Below are positions 1-7,377 of a DNA stretch of 64,000 nt, piece after piece. A model generated the notes under the pieces. The model saw only the letters and a list, made by a program, of their open reading frames with translations. It was not told the origin of the DNA and did not search any database. Position 1 is the first letter of the stretch. Every line of letters starts with the position of its first letter. The position numbers and the translations under genes are program-made. The DNA is from UBA2966 sp965242505 (GTDB taxonomy: Bacteria; Pseudomonadota; Alphaproteobacteria; UBA2966), in NCBI GenBank assembly GCA_965242505.1, contig OZ251449.1, positions 744,001 to 808,000 of the forward strand, in the 5' to 3' direction.

Positions 1-1324
1 ATAGATGGGTAACACTATAGACCGGATACATGGGTAACAGTGTTCCCGGTCTGTCCCGCTTCCGTGCGGCCCGGCCGGGCCGCACGGAAGCGGTGTAGCT
101 TCTTCGACCTCCGATCGATGATCCCGAGGTCGACATCCGCGAAGCGGACGATCCAGTCGCCCCCGTCAGTCTCGGCCACGCCCACAGGCTCACCCCTCAG
201 CGTCTCGCTGACGAAGACCAGATCGCCGCCCCACTTGATGGAGCCATCGGTGCGGACCCGGCGCATCGCGTGCTCGGCATCGTACCAGGGCTCCTCCAGG
301 CGCTCGGGATGACGCCGCGACGACGACCGGTAGAACGCCGCAGGCGGCCTCTGCCCCAAGGCCTCATGCGGACGATGGACGTTGAAGTCCTGGCGGAAGC
401 GGTCGAAGCGGGCCTGTTGCGCGTCCGCCGTCGCCGCCGGCGGCGTCGCGGTCTCGGCCTTCAACGTCCGATGCATCCGCTCATGCCTCCCGTTCTGCTG
501 CGGCTGACCCCGCGCAATCCGCTCCACCGCGATCCCGGCCTTGATCCATTCCACCGACAGACGCGACAGACCCCCAGCCCCCGGACCGGCGAACGGCGCC
601 CCGTTGTCCGAACGGATGGCCTCGGGAACCCCGTAGCGCCGGAACACCCGCCCCACCGCCGCCCCCACCGCAGCGGTCTGCGGCGGGACGATGACGCACG
701 CCAACAGAAAGCGGCTGTAGGCGTCGGTGATCGTCAGCGGATCGCAGCGGACGCCGTCGCGGGTGCGAAACCACCCCTTGAAGTCGATGCACCACACGTC
801 GTTGGGAGCCGCCACAGGGCGGAACGGACGACACGGAGCCGCCATCCGGCGACGCCGGCGACGGCGCGCCACCAGACCCTCCGCGCGCAGCAGGTCGCCC
901 ATCGTGCTGGCCGCCGGCCACGCCACCTCGGGGTGCTCGCCCACCAACACCGCCCGCAGCTTGCGCGGACCCCAGTGCGGACGCGCGCGGCGCAAGGCGA
1001 TGATCGCCTCGGCCACCGACGGCGCCATCGACCGACCATGGCGACGCGGCGCACGCGACCGCTCGACCAGACCCTCCGGGCCGTCGCCGCGATACCGACC
1101 AAGCCACTTGTACCCGGTCTTGCGGCTGATGCCGTAGTGCTCGCACAGCGCCGTCATCGACCACTCGCCACGCAGATAGTCGGCAACGAAAACCAGCTTC
1201 TCGTCCATCGGACAGGTCTCCTTCCAGGGCATCGGCCGCACCTCCCGCACCTCCCGCACCTCCCGACCAACCCTCTAACCTGTTACCCATGTATCCGGTC
1301 TGAACTGTTACCTTTCTATCCGGT
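1..1324 (-). mobile_element. IS481-family insertion sequence, copy 1 (outer 5 bp lie outside the window)
   Basis: The element is bounded by about 45-bp imperfect terminal inverted repeats. Each terminus contains two tandem versions of the motif ACCGGATACATGGGTAACAG. The window begins 5 bases inside the left repeat, and the right repeat ends at 1324. Copy 2 (36024-37361) is 1338 bp. Copy 1 would be 1329 bp once the missing 5 bases are added, and the 9-bp difference is explained by one fewer 9-bp repeat (gcgggaggt) just upstream of the transposase start. The transposase is on the minus strand. The right flank runs directly into an interspersed G/C-skewed repeat. The left target duplication cannot be checked because the window ends there. 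Confidence 0.9.
15..1232 (-). CDS. IS481-family transposase (integrase-core DDE)
   Basis: This DDE transposase catalyses movement of the surrounding IS. An N-terminal helix-turn-helix (TALCEHYGISRKTGYKW) is followed by an integrase catalytic core. The visible catalytic motifs are WCIDFKGWF (first Asp), IRSDNGAPF (second Asp) and NGRHERMHRTLK (Glu). I chose the ATG giving MPWKETCPMDEK, 405 aa, because transposases of this family usually begin like this. The upstream in-frame residues come from a 9-bp tandem repeat. The protein is almost identical to the copy at 36125-37342; visible substitutions include Glu/Asp in the GLVxRSRAP segment and Gly/Ser in the VLVxEHPEV segment. The frame is intact, so the element may be active. 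Confidence 0.93.
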   Translation of the reverse strand: MPWKETCPMDEKLVFVADYLRGEWSMTALCEHYGISRKTGYKWLGRYRGDGPEGLVERSRAPRRHGRSMAPSVAEAIIALRRARPHWGPRKLRAVLVGEHPEVAWPAASTMGDLLRAEGLVARRRRRRRMAAPCRPFRPVAAPNDVWCIDFKGWFRTRDGVRCDPLTITDAYSRFLLACVIVPPQTAAVGAAVGRVFRRYGVPEAIRSDNGAPFAGPGAGGLSRLSVEWIKAGIAVERIARGQPQQNGRHERMHRTLKAETATPPAATADAQQARFDRFRQDFNVHRPHEALGQRPPAAFYRSSSRRHPERLEEPWYDAEHAMRRVRTDGSIKWGGDLVFVSETLRGEPVGVAETDGGDWIVRFADVDLGIIDRRSKKLHRFRAARPGRTEAGQTGNTVTHVSGL

Positions 1325-1329
1325 CTGTA

Positions 1330-1395
1330 CCATCCGGACCCCCCTCCCGACCTCCCCCCTGTCAGGGGGGAGGAGTATTCAGTGGGCAGGAGGGA
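1330..1395. repeat. Interspersed G/C-skewed repeat, C-rich arm
   Basis: The block reads tccggaccccc-ctcccgacct-ccccctgtcagggggg-aggagtat and contains the short palindrome CCCCCCTGTCAGGGGGG. The same block, continuing into cagtgggcaggaggg, recurs at 3603-3670 ahead of the second coiled-coil gene copy. It was therefore probably part of that duplication. Confidence 0.8.
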
Positions 1396-1436
1396 GGAGC
1401 GTGGGTGGGATTGCGGTGGGGGTCTGGGGCCTCGCC

Positions 1437-1760
1437 CTACGCGGCGCGCCGGCCGGTGATCGCTTCCCGCAGCCCTTCGAGCAACCCCTCCAGCTTCGCC
1501 ATGCGCTCCCGCAGGTCGTTCTGTCCCCGTTCGACGCGGTCGATGCGCCCGTTGATCTGGGCGTTGCCCTGGTCGATACGCTCGTTGATCTGGTCGATGC
1601 GCCCGTTGACCTAGTCGATGCGCTCGTTGACCTGGGCATTGCCCTGGTCGATGCGGTCGATTCGGTCGTCGAGGCGCGCGCCCTGCCGGAGGATGAGGCC
1701 GGCCAGGGCGACGCCGACGGCGCCGACGGTCGCGAGGATGGTGATGGTGGGGCCGTCCAT
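1437..1760 (-). pseudogene. Small membrane-anchored coiled-coil protein gene, copy 1, interrupted by in-frame TAG
   Basis: Read on the minus strand from ATG at 1760 to TAG at 1437, the frame would give 107 residues. It has an N-terminal hydrophobic segment (TILATVGAVGVALAGLIL) followed by repeated heptad-like units of the type INERIDQ / VNGRIDQ and a conserved tail ending in TGRRAA. Codon 50 (1613-1611) is TAG, where neighbouring repeat units have CAG (Gln). The rest of the frame has no further stop or shift. The paralogue at 3690-4079 has a different premature stop, also at a Gln position. The function is unknown. An IS630 element sits 12 bp upstream of the start codon and probably separates the gene from its promoter. 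Confidence 0.65.
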
Positions 1761-1772
1761 GCGCGGAGTCTA

Positions 1773-2921
1773 GTGTCGTGTCCTTCAAATGACTGATACA
1801 TTGATGGTTGGTTTTCCAGCAGGAGTCCAGCCATGGCCCCCGGTCGCCCGATCGCCCCTCTCGTTCTCGACGATATCGAGAAATCCCAACTTCTCAGTCT
1901 CGCCAATGCGCGCTCCTTGCCTCATGGGCTGGTCCGGCGCGCGCAGATCGTCCTGGCCTGCGCCGAGGGCGAACCCAACGCCTCCATCGCCAGACGGATG
2001 CGCCTGACCCCCGCCACCGTCGGCAAGTGGCGCCAACGCTACCGCGCGCACGGGGTCCAGGGCCTGCACGACGAGTTGCGTCCGGGACGGCCCCGAACCC
2101 ATGACGACGAGCGGACCGCCGAGGTCATCAATACCGCTCTGCACTCCACGCCACCCGACGGCGCCACCCACTGGAGCACACGCGCCATGGCCGCCCACAC
2201 CGGCGTCTCCAAGAGCACCGTGCAGCGCTGGTTCAACCTGTTCGGCGTCCAGCCCCACCGCCAGCGTCACTTCAAGCTCTCCAACGACCCCTTCTTCGTC
2301 GAGAAGGTCCGCGACATCGTCGGCCTCTACCTCAACCCCCCGGACCATGCCGTCGTCCTGTGCGCCGACGAGAAAACCCAAATCCAGGCCCTCAACCGCA
2401 CCCAGCCCATGCTCCCCATGGGGCTGGGATACGTCGAAGGACGCACCCACGATTACGTCCGCCACGGAACCACAACCCTGTTCGCAGCCCTCGACATCGC
2501 CACCGGAAAGCTCATCGCCCAATGCAAGCCGCGCCACCGACACCAGGAGTTCCTCTCCTTCCTCCGACATGTCGACGCCAACGTCCCTCGCCAGCTCGAC
2601 ATCCATCTCATCGTCGACAACTACGCCACCCACAAGCACCCCAAGGTCAAAGCCTGGCTCGCCAGGCGGGAGCGCTACCACATCCACTACACCCCTACCT
2701 ATGCCTCGTGGCTCAATCAGGTCGAACGATGGTTCGGCATCATCACACAACAGGCCATCCGACGCGGCTCCTTCTCCAGCGTCAACGAACTCGTCGGCAA
2801 GATCGACCTCTTCGTCAAAAACTACAACACGAACGCCAAACCTTTCGTCTGGACCGCAACCGCAGACTCCATACTCGCCAAGGTCCAACGACTCGCATCA
2901 TTTATCTCCGGGACATAACAC
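1773..2921 (+). mobile_element. IS630-family insertion sequence with TA target duplication
   Basis: The element is 1149 bp and flanked by TA dinucleotides at 1771-1772 and 2922-2923, the target duplication expected for IS630/Tc1-type transposition. The ends are imperfect inverted repeats: GTGTCGTGTCC on the left and GTGTTATGTCC on the right read inward. The uninterrupted site is visible in the paralogous segment near 4087-4096 (agtctaggacgatggcgg). Joining the two flanks here restores the same sequence, so the insertion boundaries are certain. Confidence 0.93.
1833..2918 (+). CDS. IS630-family transposase
   Basis: This 361-aa DDE transposase mobilises the element at 1773-2921. It has an N-terminal helix-turn-helix region (ASIARRMRLTPATVGKWRQR), a linker, and a C-terminal catalytic domain. 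The visible DDE residues are VVLCADEKTQ (first Asp), HLIVDNYATHKH (second Asp) and SWLNQVERWF (Glu). The ATG at 1833 follows a purine-rich caggag motif. The reading frame is intact, and the stop codon overlaps the inner part of the right terminal repeat, which is common in compact IS elements. Confidence 0.95.
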   Translation: MAPGRPIAPLVLDDIEKSQLLSLANARSLPHGLVRRAQIVLACAEGEPNASIARRMRLTPATVGKWRQRYRAHGVQGLHDELRPGRPRTHDDERTAEVINTALHSTPPDGATHWSTRAMAAHTGVSKSTVQRWFNLFGVQPHRQRHFKLSNDPFFVEKVRDIVGLYLNPPDHAVVLCADEKTQIQALNRTQPMLPMGLGYVEGRTHDYVRHGTTTLFAALDIATGKLIAQCKPRHRHQEFLSFLRHVDANVPRQLDIHLIVDNYATHKHPKVKAWLARRERYHIHYTPTYASWLNQVERWFGIITQQAIRRGSFSSVNELVGKIDLFVKNYNTNAKPFVWTATADSILAKVQRLASFISGT

Positions 2922-2955
2922 TAGGACGATGGCGGCGACGAGGGAAGGGGCCGTC

Positions 2956-3267
2956 CTACGGGAGCAGCTTCACGAGCGCCACGATGGTCGCGACGGCAGC
3001 GGCGGCATTGGCGACCACGATGGCGACGGCGATGCCGACGAAGCGGACCGTCAACCGCGTTTCGAGCGCGGCGAGTCCGGTATCGAGGTCGGCCCTGACC
3101 GCGGCGAGTCCCTTGTCGAGGTCGGCCTTGGTGGCGACGCTTTCGGTCACGGCGTCGCGGACGGCTTCGGCGTGGGCTTCGGCCTGGGCTTCGTCCACGC
3201 CGGCCGCCTTGAGGCGGCGCGCGTAGGTCAGCGTGTCGAAGCCGGTCACGTGCGCGGTCATGGCCAT
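2956..3267 (-). CDS. DUF1640-type coiled-coil membrane protein, short paralogue
   Basis: The product is 103 aa and its function is unknown. The N-terminal half (GFDTLTYARRLKAAGVDEAQ, then AHAEAVRDAV) and the hydrophobic C-terminal anchor (FVGIAVAIVVANAAAAVATI) match the 189-aa protein at 58646-59215. That paralogue has a long repeat-built coiled coil between the two parts, whereas here the middle is only KADLDKGLAAVRADLDTGLA. The architecture resembles DUF1640 / CCDC90-like proteins: a helical head, a coiled-coil stalk and a C-terminal membrane anchor. About 40 bp of upstream sequence is also shared between the paralogues. A 217-bp MITE-like element begins 41 bp upstream of the start codon. 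Confidence 0.75.
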   Translation of the reverse strand: MAMTAHVTGFDTLTYARRLKAAGVDEAQAEAHAEAVRDAVTESVATKADLDKGLAAVRADLDTGLAALETRLTVRFVGIAVAIVVANAAAAVATIVALVKLLP

Positions 3268-3307
3268 GGATCGAGGCTACACCGTTGCGGGGCTGTCCGC
3301 AAGCGCG

Positions 3308-3524
3308 TGTCCTCGTTCACTACATATGAGACACCCCGTGGGCCGTTGGGAGCGGCGCGTCAAGCCGCTTCGCGGCTCCTCCGCTCCGCTCCGGCCCTTC
3401 GGGTGACCCGCCGCTCCCAACGGCTCCGAGGGCAACCATGGCCGTAAGCAGGCTTCCGGCCATGGCGAGGCCGGATACCGACCGACCCGATGGGCCGTGT
3501 CTCGCATGTATCTGAACCAGGACA
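3308..3524. mobile_element. 217-bp MITE-like element, copy 1
   Basis: The element starts TGTCCTCGTTCACTACATAT and its other end, read inward, is TGTCCTGGTTCAGATACATG. This gives imperfect terminal inverted repeats of about 28 bp containing the shared block GAGACAC. A copy of exactly the same length lies at 54008-54224 with only a few differences. The flanks here are gcgcg on both sides, consistent with a 5-bp target duplication. The interior is rich in short palindromes and has no convincing ORF, so I infer a non-autonomous transposon moved by a transposase not in this window. Confidence 0.75.
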
Positions 3525-3602
3525 GCGCGCGTTCGTGCGGGGCCTTCTCCGCGGTAAATCGGACGTCAGGGAGCGTATATGCAAGGAACAGGGCCCCCTC
3601 CT

Positions 3603-3670
3603 TGCATCCGGACCCCCCTCCCGACCTCCCCCCTGTCAGGGGGGAGGAGTATTCAGTGGGCAGGAGGGAG
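3603..3670. repeat. Interspersed G/C-skewed repeat, C-rich arm
   Basis: This is a near-identical copy of the block at 1330-1395, including the continuation cagtgggcaggagggag. It lies immediately downstream of the second coiled-coil gene copy, so repeat and gene appear to have been duplicated together. Confidence 0.8.
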
Positions 3671-3689
3671 AGAGGGGCGCGAACGCGTC

Positions 3690-4079
3690 CTACGCGGCGC
3701 GCCGGCCGGTGATCGCTTCCCGCAGCCCTTCGAGCAACCCCTCCAGTTTCGCCATGCGCTCCCGCAGGTCGTTCTGTCCCCGTTCGACGCGGTCGATGCG
3801 TTCGTTGATCTGGGCGTTGCCCTGGTCGATGCGCCCGTTGCCCTGGTCGATGCGCCCGTTGACCTGGTCGATGCGTCCGTTGACCTGATCAATGCGCTCG
3901 TTGACCTGGGCGTTGCCCTGGTCGATGCGGTCGTTGATCTGGGCGCTGGTCTGGTCTATGCGGTCGTCGATGCGGTCGATGCGGGCGTCGAGGCGCGCGC
4001 CTTACCGGAGGATGAGGCCGGCCAGGGCGACGCCGACGGCGCCGACGGTCGCGAGGATGGTGATGGTGGGGCCGTCCAT
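3690..4079 (-). pseudogene. Small membrane-anchored coiled-coil protein gene, copy 2, interrupted by in-frame TAA
   Basis: On the minus strand, ATG at 4079 to TAG at 3690 would encode 129 residues: the same N-terminal hydrophobic segment as copy 1, more copies of the (I/V)N(E/G/D)RIDQ unit, and the identical C-terminal tail. Codon 26 (4004-4002) is TAA. Copy 1 has CAG (Gln) there, so two base changes separate them. As it stands, only a 25-residue hydrophobic peptide is made from this start. Reinitiation or readthrough cannot be seen from sequence. The number of repeat units differs from copy 1, consistent with slippage in the repeats. Confidence 0.65.
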
Positions 4080-4159
4080 GCGCGAAGTCTAGGACGATGG
4101 CGGCGACAAGGGAAGAGGGCATTGCGGTTCGATGCATGAACATAGCGCTCCGGGACCGC

Positions 4160-4290
4160 GATCCACCCCCCTCCCGACCTCCCCCCTGTCAGGGGAGAGG
4201 AGAGCGAGTGGCGGGGCGTCCCCTTAATTCTCCCTCTCCCTGGCAGGGGGAGGGTCGGGGTGGGGGTCGCGGCGGGGGAGAGGAGCGCGA
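4160..4290. repeat. Interspersed G/C-skewed repeat, both arms
   Basis: The C-rich arm (cccccctcccgacctccccc) is followed by the G-rich arm (gcagggggagggtcggggtg). The block fills most of the 4080-4375 gap between the coiled-coil copy and the ParA-like gene. The rest of that gap has no supported gene. Confidence 0.75.
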
Positions 4291-4375
4291 ACGGGGCCGA
4301 TGCCCCCACGCCGGATCGCCGGATGAGAATTGCGGGCCAAGCCGCCGTGATGTATCGTGACGCGTCAGGCGCCCC

Positions 4376-5428
4376 TTGAAATTCGACGCGGACACGCGAG
4401 TGAAATACGCATTCTGGAACAACAAGGGCGGGGTCGGAAAGACGTTCCTCTGCTTCGCCACGGCGTCGGAATACGCGCGGCAGCATCCAGACGTGTCCGT
4501 GGTGGTGATGGACCTTTGTCCGCAGGCCAACATCAGTGAAATCCTGCTCGGGGGCAACGGCGATGGAGGCGTCGCGCTCGAGGGCCTCCTGGAGCGGTTG
4601 CCCGTGGCGAAAACCGTCGGCGGCTATTACCACCAGCGCATCCTGCAACCCCACGGGCTCACCGGAACGGAAACAGACTTCCTCGTCCGCGTGCGGGACT
4701 CGAACGAACATGCGCCGGAGAACCTGTATCTGGTGGCGGGGGACCCGTCGCTGGAACTGCAGGTGCAGACCATCAACAACATCGCCGTGCAGGACATTCC
4801 TGCGGGGGCCTGGCGCAACGTCCACTCGTGGGTGATCGACCTCCAGAAGGCGGCCGCAACACGCCTGGGGGAGTGCGCGTTCTTCATCGACTGCAATCCG
4901 AGCTTTTCCGCCTACACGGCGCAGGCGGTGCTGGCCGCGGAGCGGCTCGTGGCGCCCTGCACGGCCGACGGTTCGTCCGCCCGCGCCATCCACAACGTGG
5001 GTCAGCTCGTCTACGGCCACGGCGCGCCTCCAGAGTATCGAGAGGCGAGCTTTCGGGCGCGGGCGGAGGTGTTCTCGATGACGCTGCCGAAGCTGCGCGT
5101 CGTCGCGCTGAACCGATCGACCACCTATAGCCAGAAGTCCGCCAGAGCGTTTGCGAAGATGTTCGACAACATCCGCAGCCGCGTGCAGGCGCAGGCGAAG
5201 GCGTTGCCCGAGAGCGTCTCGATAGCGGCGGAAGCGGACACGTTCGCGAACACGTTCATCGAGATCCCCGACGCGCACACCGTCGCCGTCGTCGCTTCGC
5301 ACCTGGGCATCCCCATCGGCCGGCTGGAGCCTCGGCAGTACGACCTGGGAGGTGAGCGGACGCAGCTCAACCGCGAGTCGCTGGAACGCTACCAAGCTTC
5401 AATTCGCGAGCTGGTGGGGCTGTTGTGA
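4376..5428 (+). CDS. Orphan ParA/MinD-like ATPase
   Basis: This is a deviant Walker-A ATPase of the ParA / AAA superfamily, about 350 aa. NNKGGVGKTF lies near the N-terminus, the A-prime motif is MDLCPQANIS, and the Walker-B-like segment is CAFFIDCNPSFSAY. Such proteins position DNA or protein cargo by ATP-dependent dimerisation. No parB, parS-like sites or replication gene is adjacent, so its cargo is unknown. The start is uncertain: TTG at 4376 gives MKFDADTRVKYAFW, and GTG at 4400 would give the more typical short lead MKYAFWNNKGG. The gene sits between blocks of interspersed repeat at the edge of the mobile-element zone and may be accessory. Confidence 0.85.
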   Translation: MKFDADTRVKYAFWNNKGGVGKTFLCFATASEYARQHPDVSVVVMDLCPQANISEILLGGNGDGGVALEGLLERLPVAKTVGGYYHQRILQPHGLTGTETDFLVRVRDSNEHAPENLYLVAGDPSLELQVQTINNIAVQDIPAGAWRNVHSWVIDLQKAAATRLGECAFFIDCNPSFSAYTAQAVLAAERLVAPCTADGSSARAIHNVGQLVYGHGAPPEYREASFRARAEVFSMTLPKLRVVALNRSTTYSQKSARAFAKMFDNIRSRVQAQAKALPESVSIAAEADTFANTFIEIPDAHTVAVVASHLGIPIGRLEPRQYDLGGERTQLNRESLERYQASIRELVGLL

Positions 5429-5464
5429 TCCGTCGAGGGCGTAGCGGACCGCCCGACCGGGCCG

Positions 5465-5525
5465 ATCGCCCCCCTCCCGACCTCCCCCTGCCAGGGGGGA
5501 GGAGTGTGGATGGTCAAGGGGGGAA
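5465..5525. repeat. Interspersed G/C-skewed repeat, C-rich arm
   Basis: The block reads cccccctcccgacctccccc-tgccagggggg-aggagtgtggatggtcaag. It lies between the ParA-like gene and the alcohol dehydrogenase gene. Confidence 0.75.
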
Positions 5526-5561
5526 GGGGTGGATGATGCGGGTTACGCGGAGGAACGCGCG

Positions 5562-6746
5562 ATGACCGGCGGCGGTCTCGACGGCGCGCCCGCGCCGTTC
5601 TTCTTCCGGCATTCCGCCCGGCAGATCCTGTACGGGCCGGGCCGGCTCTCCGAGCTCGCGGCGATCGCCCGGGCGCGGCGCGTCGAGCGCGCCGTCGTGG
5701 TCATGGACGGTTTCTTCATCGACGGGGAGCTGGAGGCCCGGGTTCGCGACGCGCTCGGCGGCCTGGCCCATGTCGAGGTCCACGGCGTCCCCATCCAGGA
5801 GCCCGACGCCGGGACGGTGGAGGCCTGCCGGCGGGTCCTGGAGGCCGCGCGTCCCGACATGGTGGCCGCAGTGGGCGGCGGCTCGACCATGGATACCGCC
5901 AAGGTCGCGCGCATCCTGCTGTCCAACCCGGGCGCCGTGGAGGAGATGGCGGGCTTCGACCGCTACTACGAACCGCACCGTTCGGTTCTGGTATGCGCGC
6001 CGACCACCGCGGGAACCGCCTCCGAGGTTTCGGAGATGGCCGTCATCGGCCTCGAAGGGTCCGACGTCAAGCTCCGCTACCGGTCGCAGAACATGACGGC
6101 CCAGTTCGTGATCCTGGACCCGGAGCTGCTGCTGACCATGCCGCCCGCGGTCACGGCCAACACGGGCTTCGACGCCCTGACCCACGCCATCGAGTCCTAC
6201 GTCTCCCGCGGCGCCAACATCATGTCGGACCCTTACGCCCTCGACGCGGTCCGGCGCCTGGTCCGGTGGCTGCCCGCCGCCTATCGGCGCGGCGACGACC
6301 TGGCCGCCCGCGGACACTGCCACATCGGCTCGATGCTCGCCGGCGTCGCGTTCAACTCGACCCAGCTCGGACTGGCCCACGCCATCGCCGCGCCGCTCGG
6401 CAACGTCCACCACGTGGCCCACGGCAAGGCCAACGCGCTGGCCTTGCCGGCGGTGATGGCCTACAACGAGCCGGAACTCGGCGACAAGGGCCGGACGCTC
6501 GCGGACGTTCTGGGCGGCGCGACCGCGGCGGAAGGCGTGGCGCGGATCCGGGCCGAGCTCGATCTCGACATCGGGCTCGACGAGGTTGTCGCCACCGGCG
6601 AGGAGCGGGAGGCCATCGTCGAGGCGGCAATGAAGAGCGGCAACCTGCCCTACAGTCCGCGCCGGCCCTCGATCGAGGGCGTCCGGGCCGTCGTCGAGGC
6701 CATGCGGGAGCCCGTCGGCGCGGCGCGGCCCGCCCTGGAGGCGTAG
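5562..6746 (+). CDS. Iron-containing (group III) alcohol dehydrogenase family protein
   Basis: This 394-aa NAD(P)-dependent oxidoreductase of the Fe-ADH superfamily would interconvert an alcohol and an aldehyde or ketone; the substrate is unknown. The nucleotide-binding motif VGGGSTMDTAK and the metal-binding region are visible: GFDALTHAIESYVSRG, then GLAHAIAAPLGN and HHVAHGKANA, which supply the usual Asp/His ligands. I chose ATG at 5562 because it follows a cggaggaa ribosome-binding site; a GTG at 5529 would add 11 residues. The stop codon is 2 bp before the next gene, so it is probably transcribed with the nitrile hydratase-type genes. This suggests it acts on a product or precursor of that enzyme. 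Confidence 0.88.
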   Translation: MTGGGLDGAPAPFFFRHSARQILYGPGRLSELAAIARARRVERAVVVMDGFFIDGELEARVRDALGGLAHVEVHGVPIQEPDAGTVEACRRVLEAARPDMVAAVGGGSTMDTAKVARILLSNPGAVEEMAGFDRYYEPHRSVLVCAPTTAGTASEVSEMAVIGLEGSDVKLRYRSQNMTAQFVILDPELLLTMPPAVTANTGFDALTHAIESYVSRGANIMSDPYALDAVRRLVRWLPAAYRRGDDLAARGHCHIGSMLAGVAFNSTQLGLAHAIAAPLGNVHHVAHGKANALALPAVMAYNEPELGDKGRTLADVLGGATAAEGVARIRAELDLDIGLDEVVATGEEREAIVEAAMKSGNLPYSPRRPSIEGVRAVVEAMREPVGAARPALEA

Positions 6747-6748
6747 CG

Positions 6749-7084
6749 ATGCGCGGAATACACGATATCGGCGGGCTGCCCGCCGGCCCCGTCGACCTGG
6801 AGGAGCGCGAACCCGGTTACTGGGAGAAGCGCATCGACGCGATCCGGCTGCTGCTCGCCGACCGGAAGCGCCGGCTGATCACGGTCGACGAGATGCGCCG
6901 GGGGATCGAGTCGCTGGGCAAGGACGCCTACGACAGGCTCGGCTACTACGAACGCTGGACGGCCTCGGTCACCGGCGTCATGCTGGAGAAGGGCATCGTC
7001 ACCACCGACGAGCTCGGCCGCAAGATGGCGGAGATCGAGGAACGCGACAAGGCGCGGTTCGAGGGGGCGGGAGATGCGGGGTAG
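6749..7084 (+). CDS. Nitrile hydratase beta N-terminal-type subunit (thiocyanate hydrolase beta-like)
   Basis: The 111-aa protein begins MRGIHDIGGLPAGPV, the hallmark start of nitrile hydratase beta subunits. It ends after the helical N-terminal half of that family. The C-terminal half is encoded separately by the next gene. A split beta subunit is the organisation of thiocyanate hydrolase (scnB-scnA-scnC) and of three-subunit nitrile hydratases such as ToyJKL. Residues Arg50-Arg51 (DEMRRGIES) correspond by position to the Arg pair that I recall lining the thiocyanate hydrolase active site. ATG at 6749 starts 2 bp after the dehydrogenase stop. The 3' end overlaps the next gene by 11 bp. Confidence 0.87.
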   Translation: MRGIHDIGGLPAGPVDLEEREPGYWEKRIDAIRLLLADRKRRLITVDEMRRGIESLGKDAYDRLGYYERWTASVTGVMLEKGIVTTDELGRKMAEIEERDKARFEGAGDAG

Positions 7085-7361
7085 GTTCGCGCCGGGAGAC
7101 AGGGTGTTCGTGCGCGCGGCGTATCCGCCCGGGCACGTCCGCACGCCTTGGTACGTCCGCGGCAAGACCGGCGTGGTCGAGCGCGTCTGCGGCGAGTTCC
7201 GCAACCCCGAGGAGCTCGCCTACGGCCGCGACGGCGCCCCCGGACGGACCCTGTACCGGGTGAGGTTCATGCAACGCGAGGTGTGGGACGATTACGCCGA
7301 GCGCCCCGGGGACACCGTGGACGTCGAGATCTACGATCACTGGCTGGAACCGGCCGCATAA
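7074..7361 (+). CDS. Nitrile hydratase beta C-terminal-type subunit (thiocyanate hydrolase alpha-like)
   Basis: The 95-aa protein corresponds to the SH3-like C-terminal barrel of nitrile hydratase beta. It contains FAPGDRVFVR, HVRTPWYVRGKTGVVE and a closing YDHWLEPA segment typical of this domain. It overlaps the preceding gene by 11 bp, implying translational coupling and stoichiometric assembly. In the complex this domain packs around the metal site carried by the alpha-type subunit at 7378. It is annotated as a separate subunit because the frame shift relative to the N-terminal gene is by overlapping start and stop, not by a damaged fusion. Confidence 0.87.
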   Translation: MRGRFAPGDRVFVRAAYPPGHVRTPWYVRGKTGVVERVCGEFRNPEELAYGRDGAPGRTLYRVRFMQREVWDDYAERPGDTVDVEIYDHWLEPAA

Positions 7362-7377
7362 CGTTCGAGGGACCGCC

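Noticed and set aside
3277..3584. Short open frames inside the 217-bp MITE-like element
   Set aside because: They are explained by the GC-rich palindromic interior and are not preserved as a protein between the two copies.
1437..4079. Genetic-code change (reassigned TAG/TAA) to explain the coiled-coil gene stops
   Set aside because: All other clear genes in the window end normally at TAG, TAA or TGA without readthrough, so reassignment is not tenable.
7074..7084. Frameshifted single nitrile hydratase beta gene
   Set aside because: The two halves have their own start and stop with an 11-bp overlap, as in three-subunit enzymes; there is no sign of decay.
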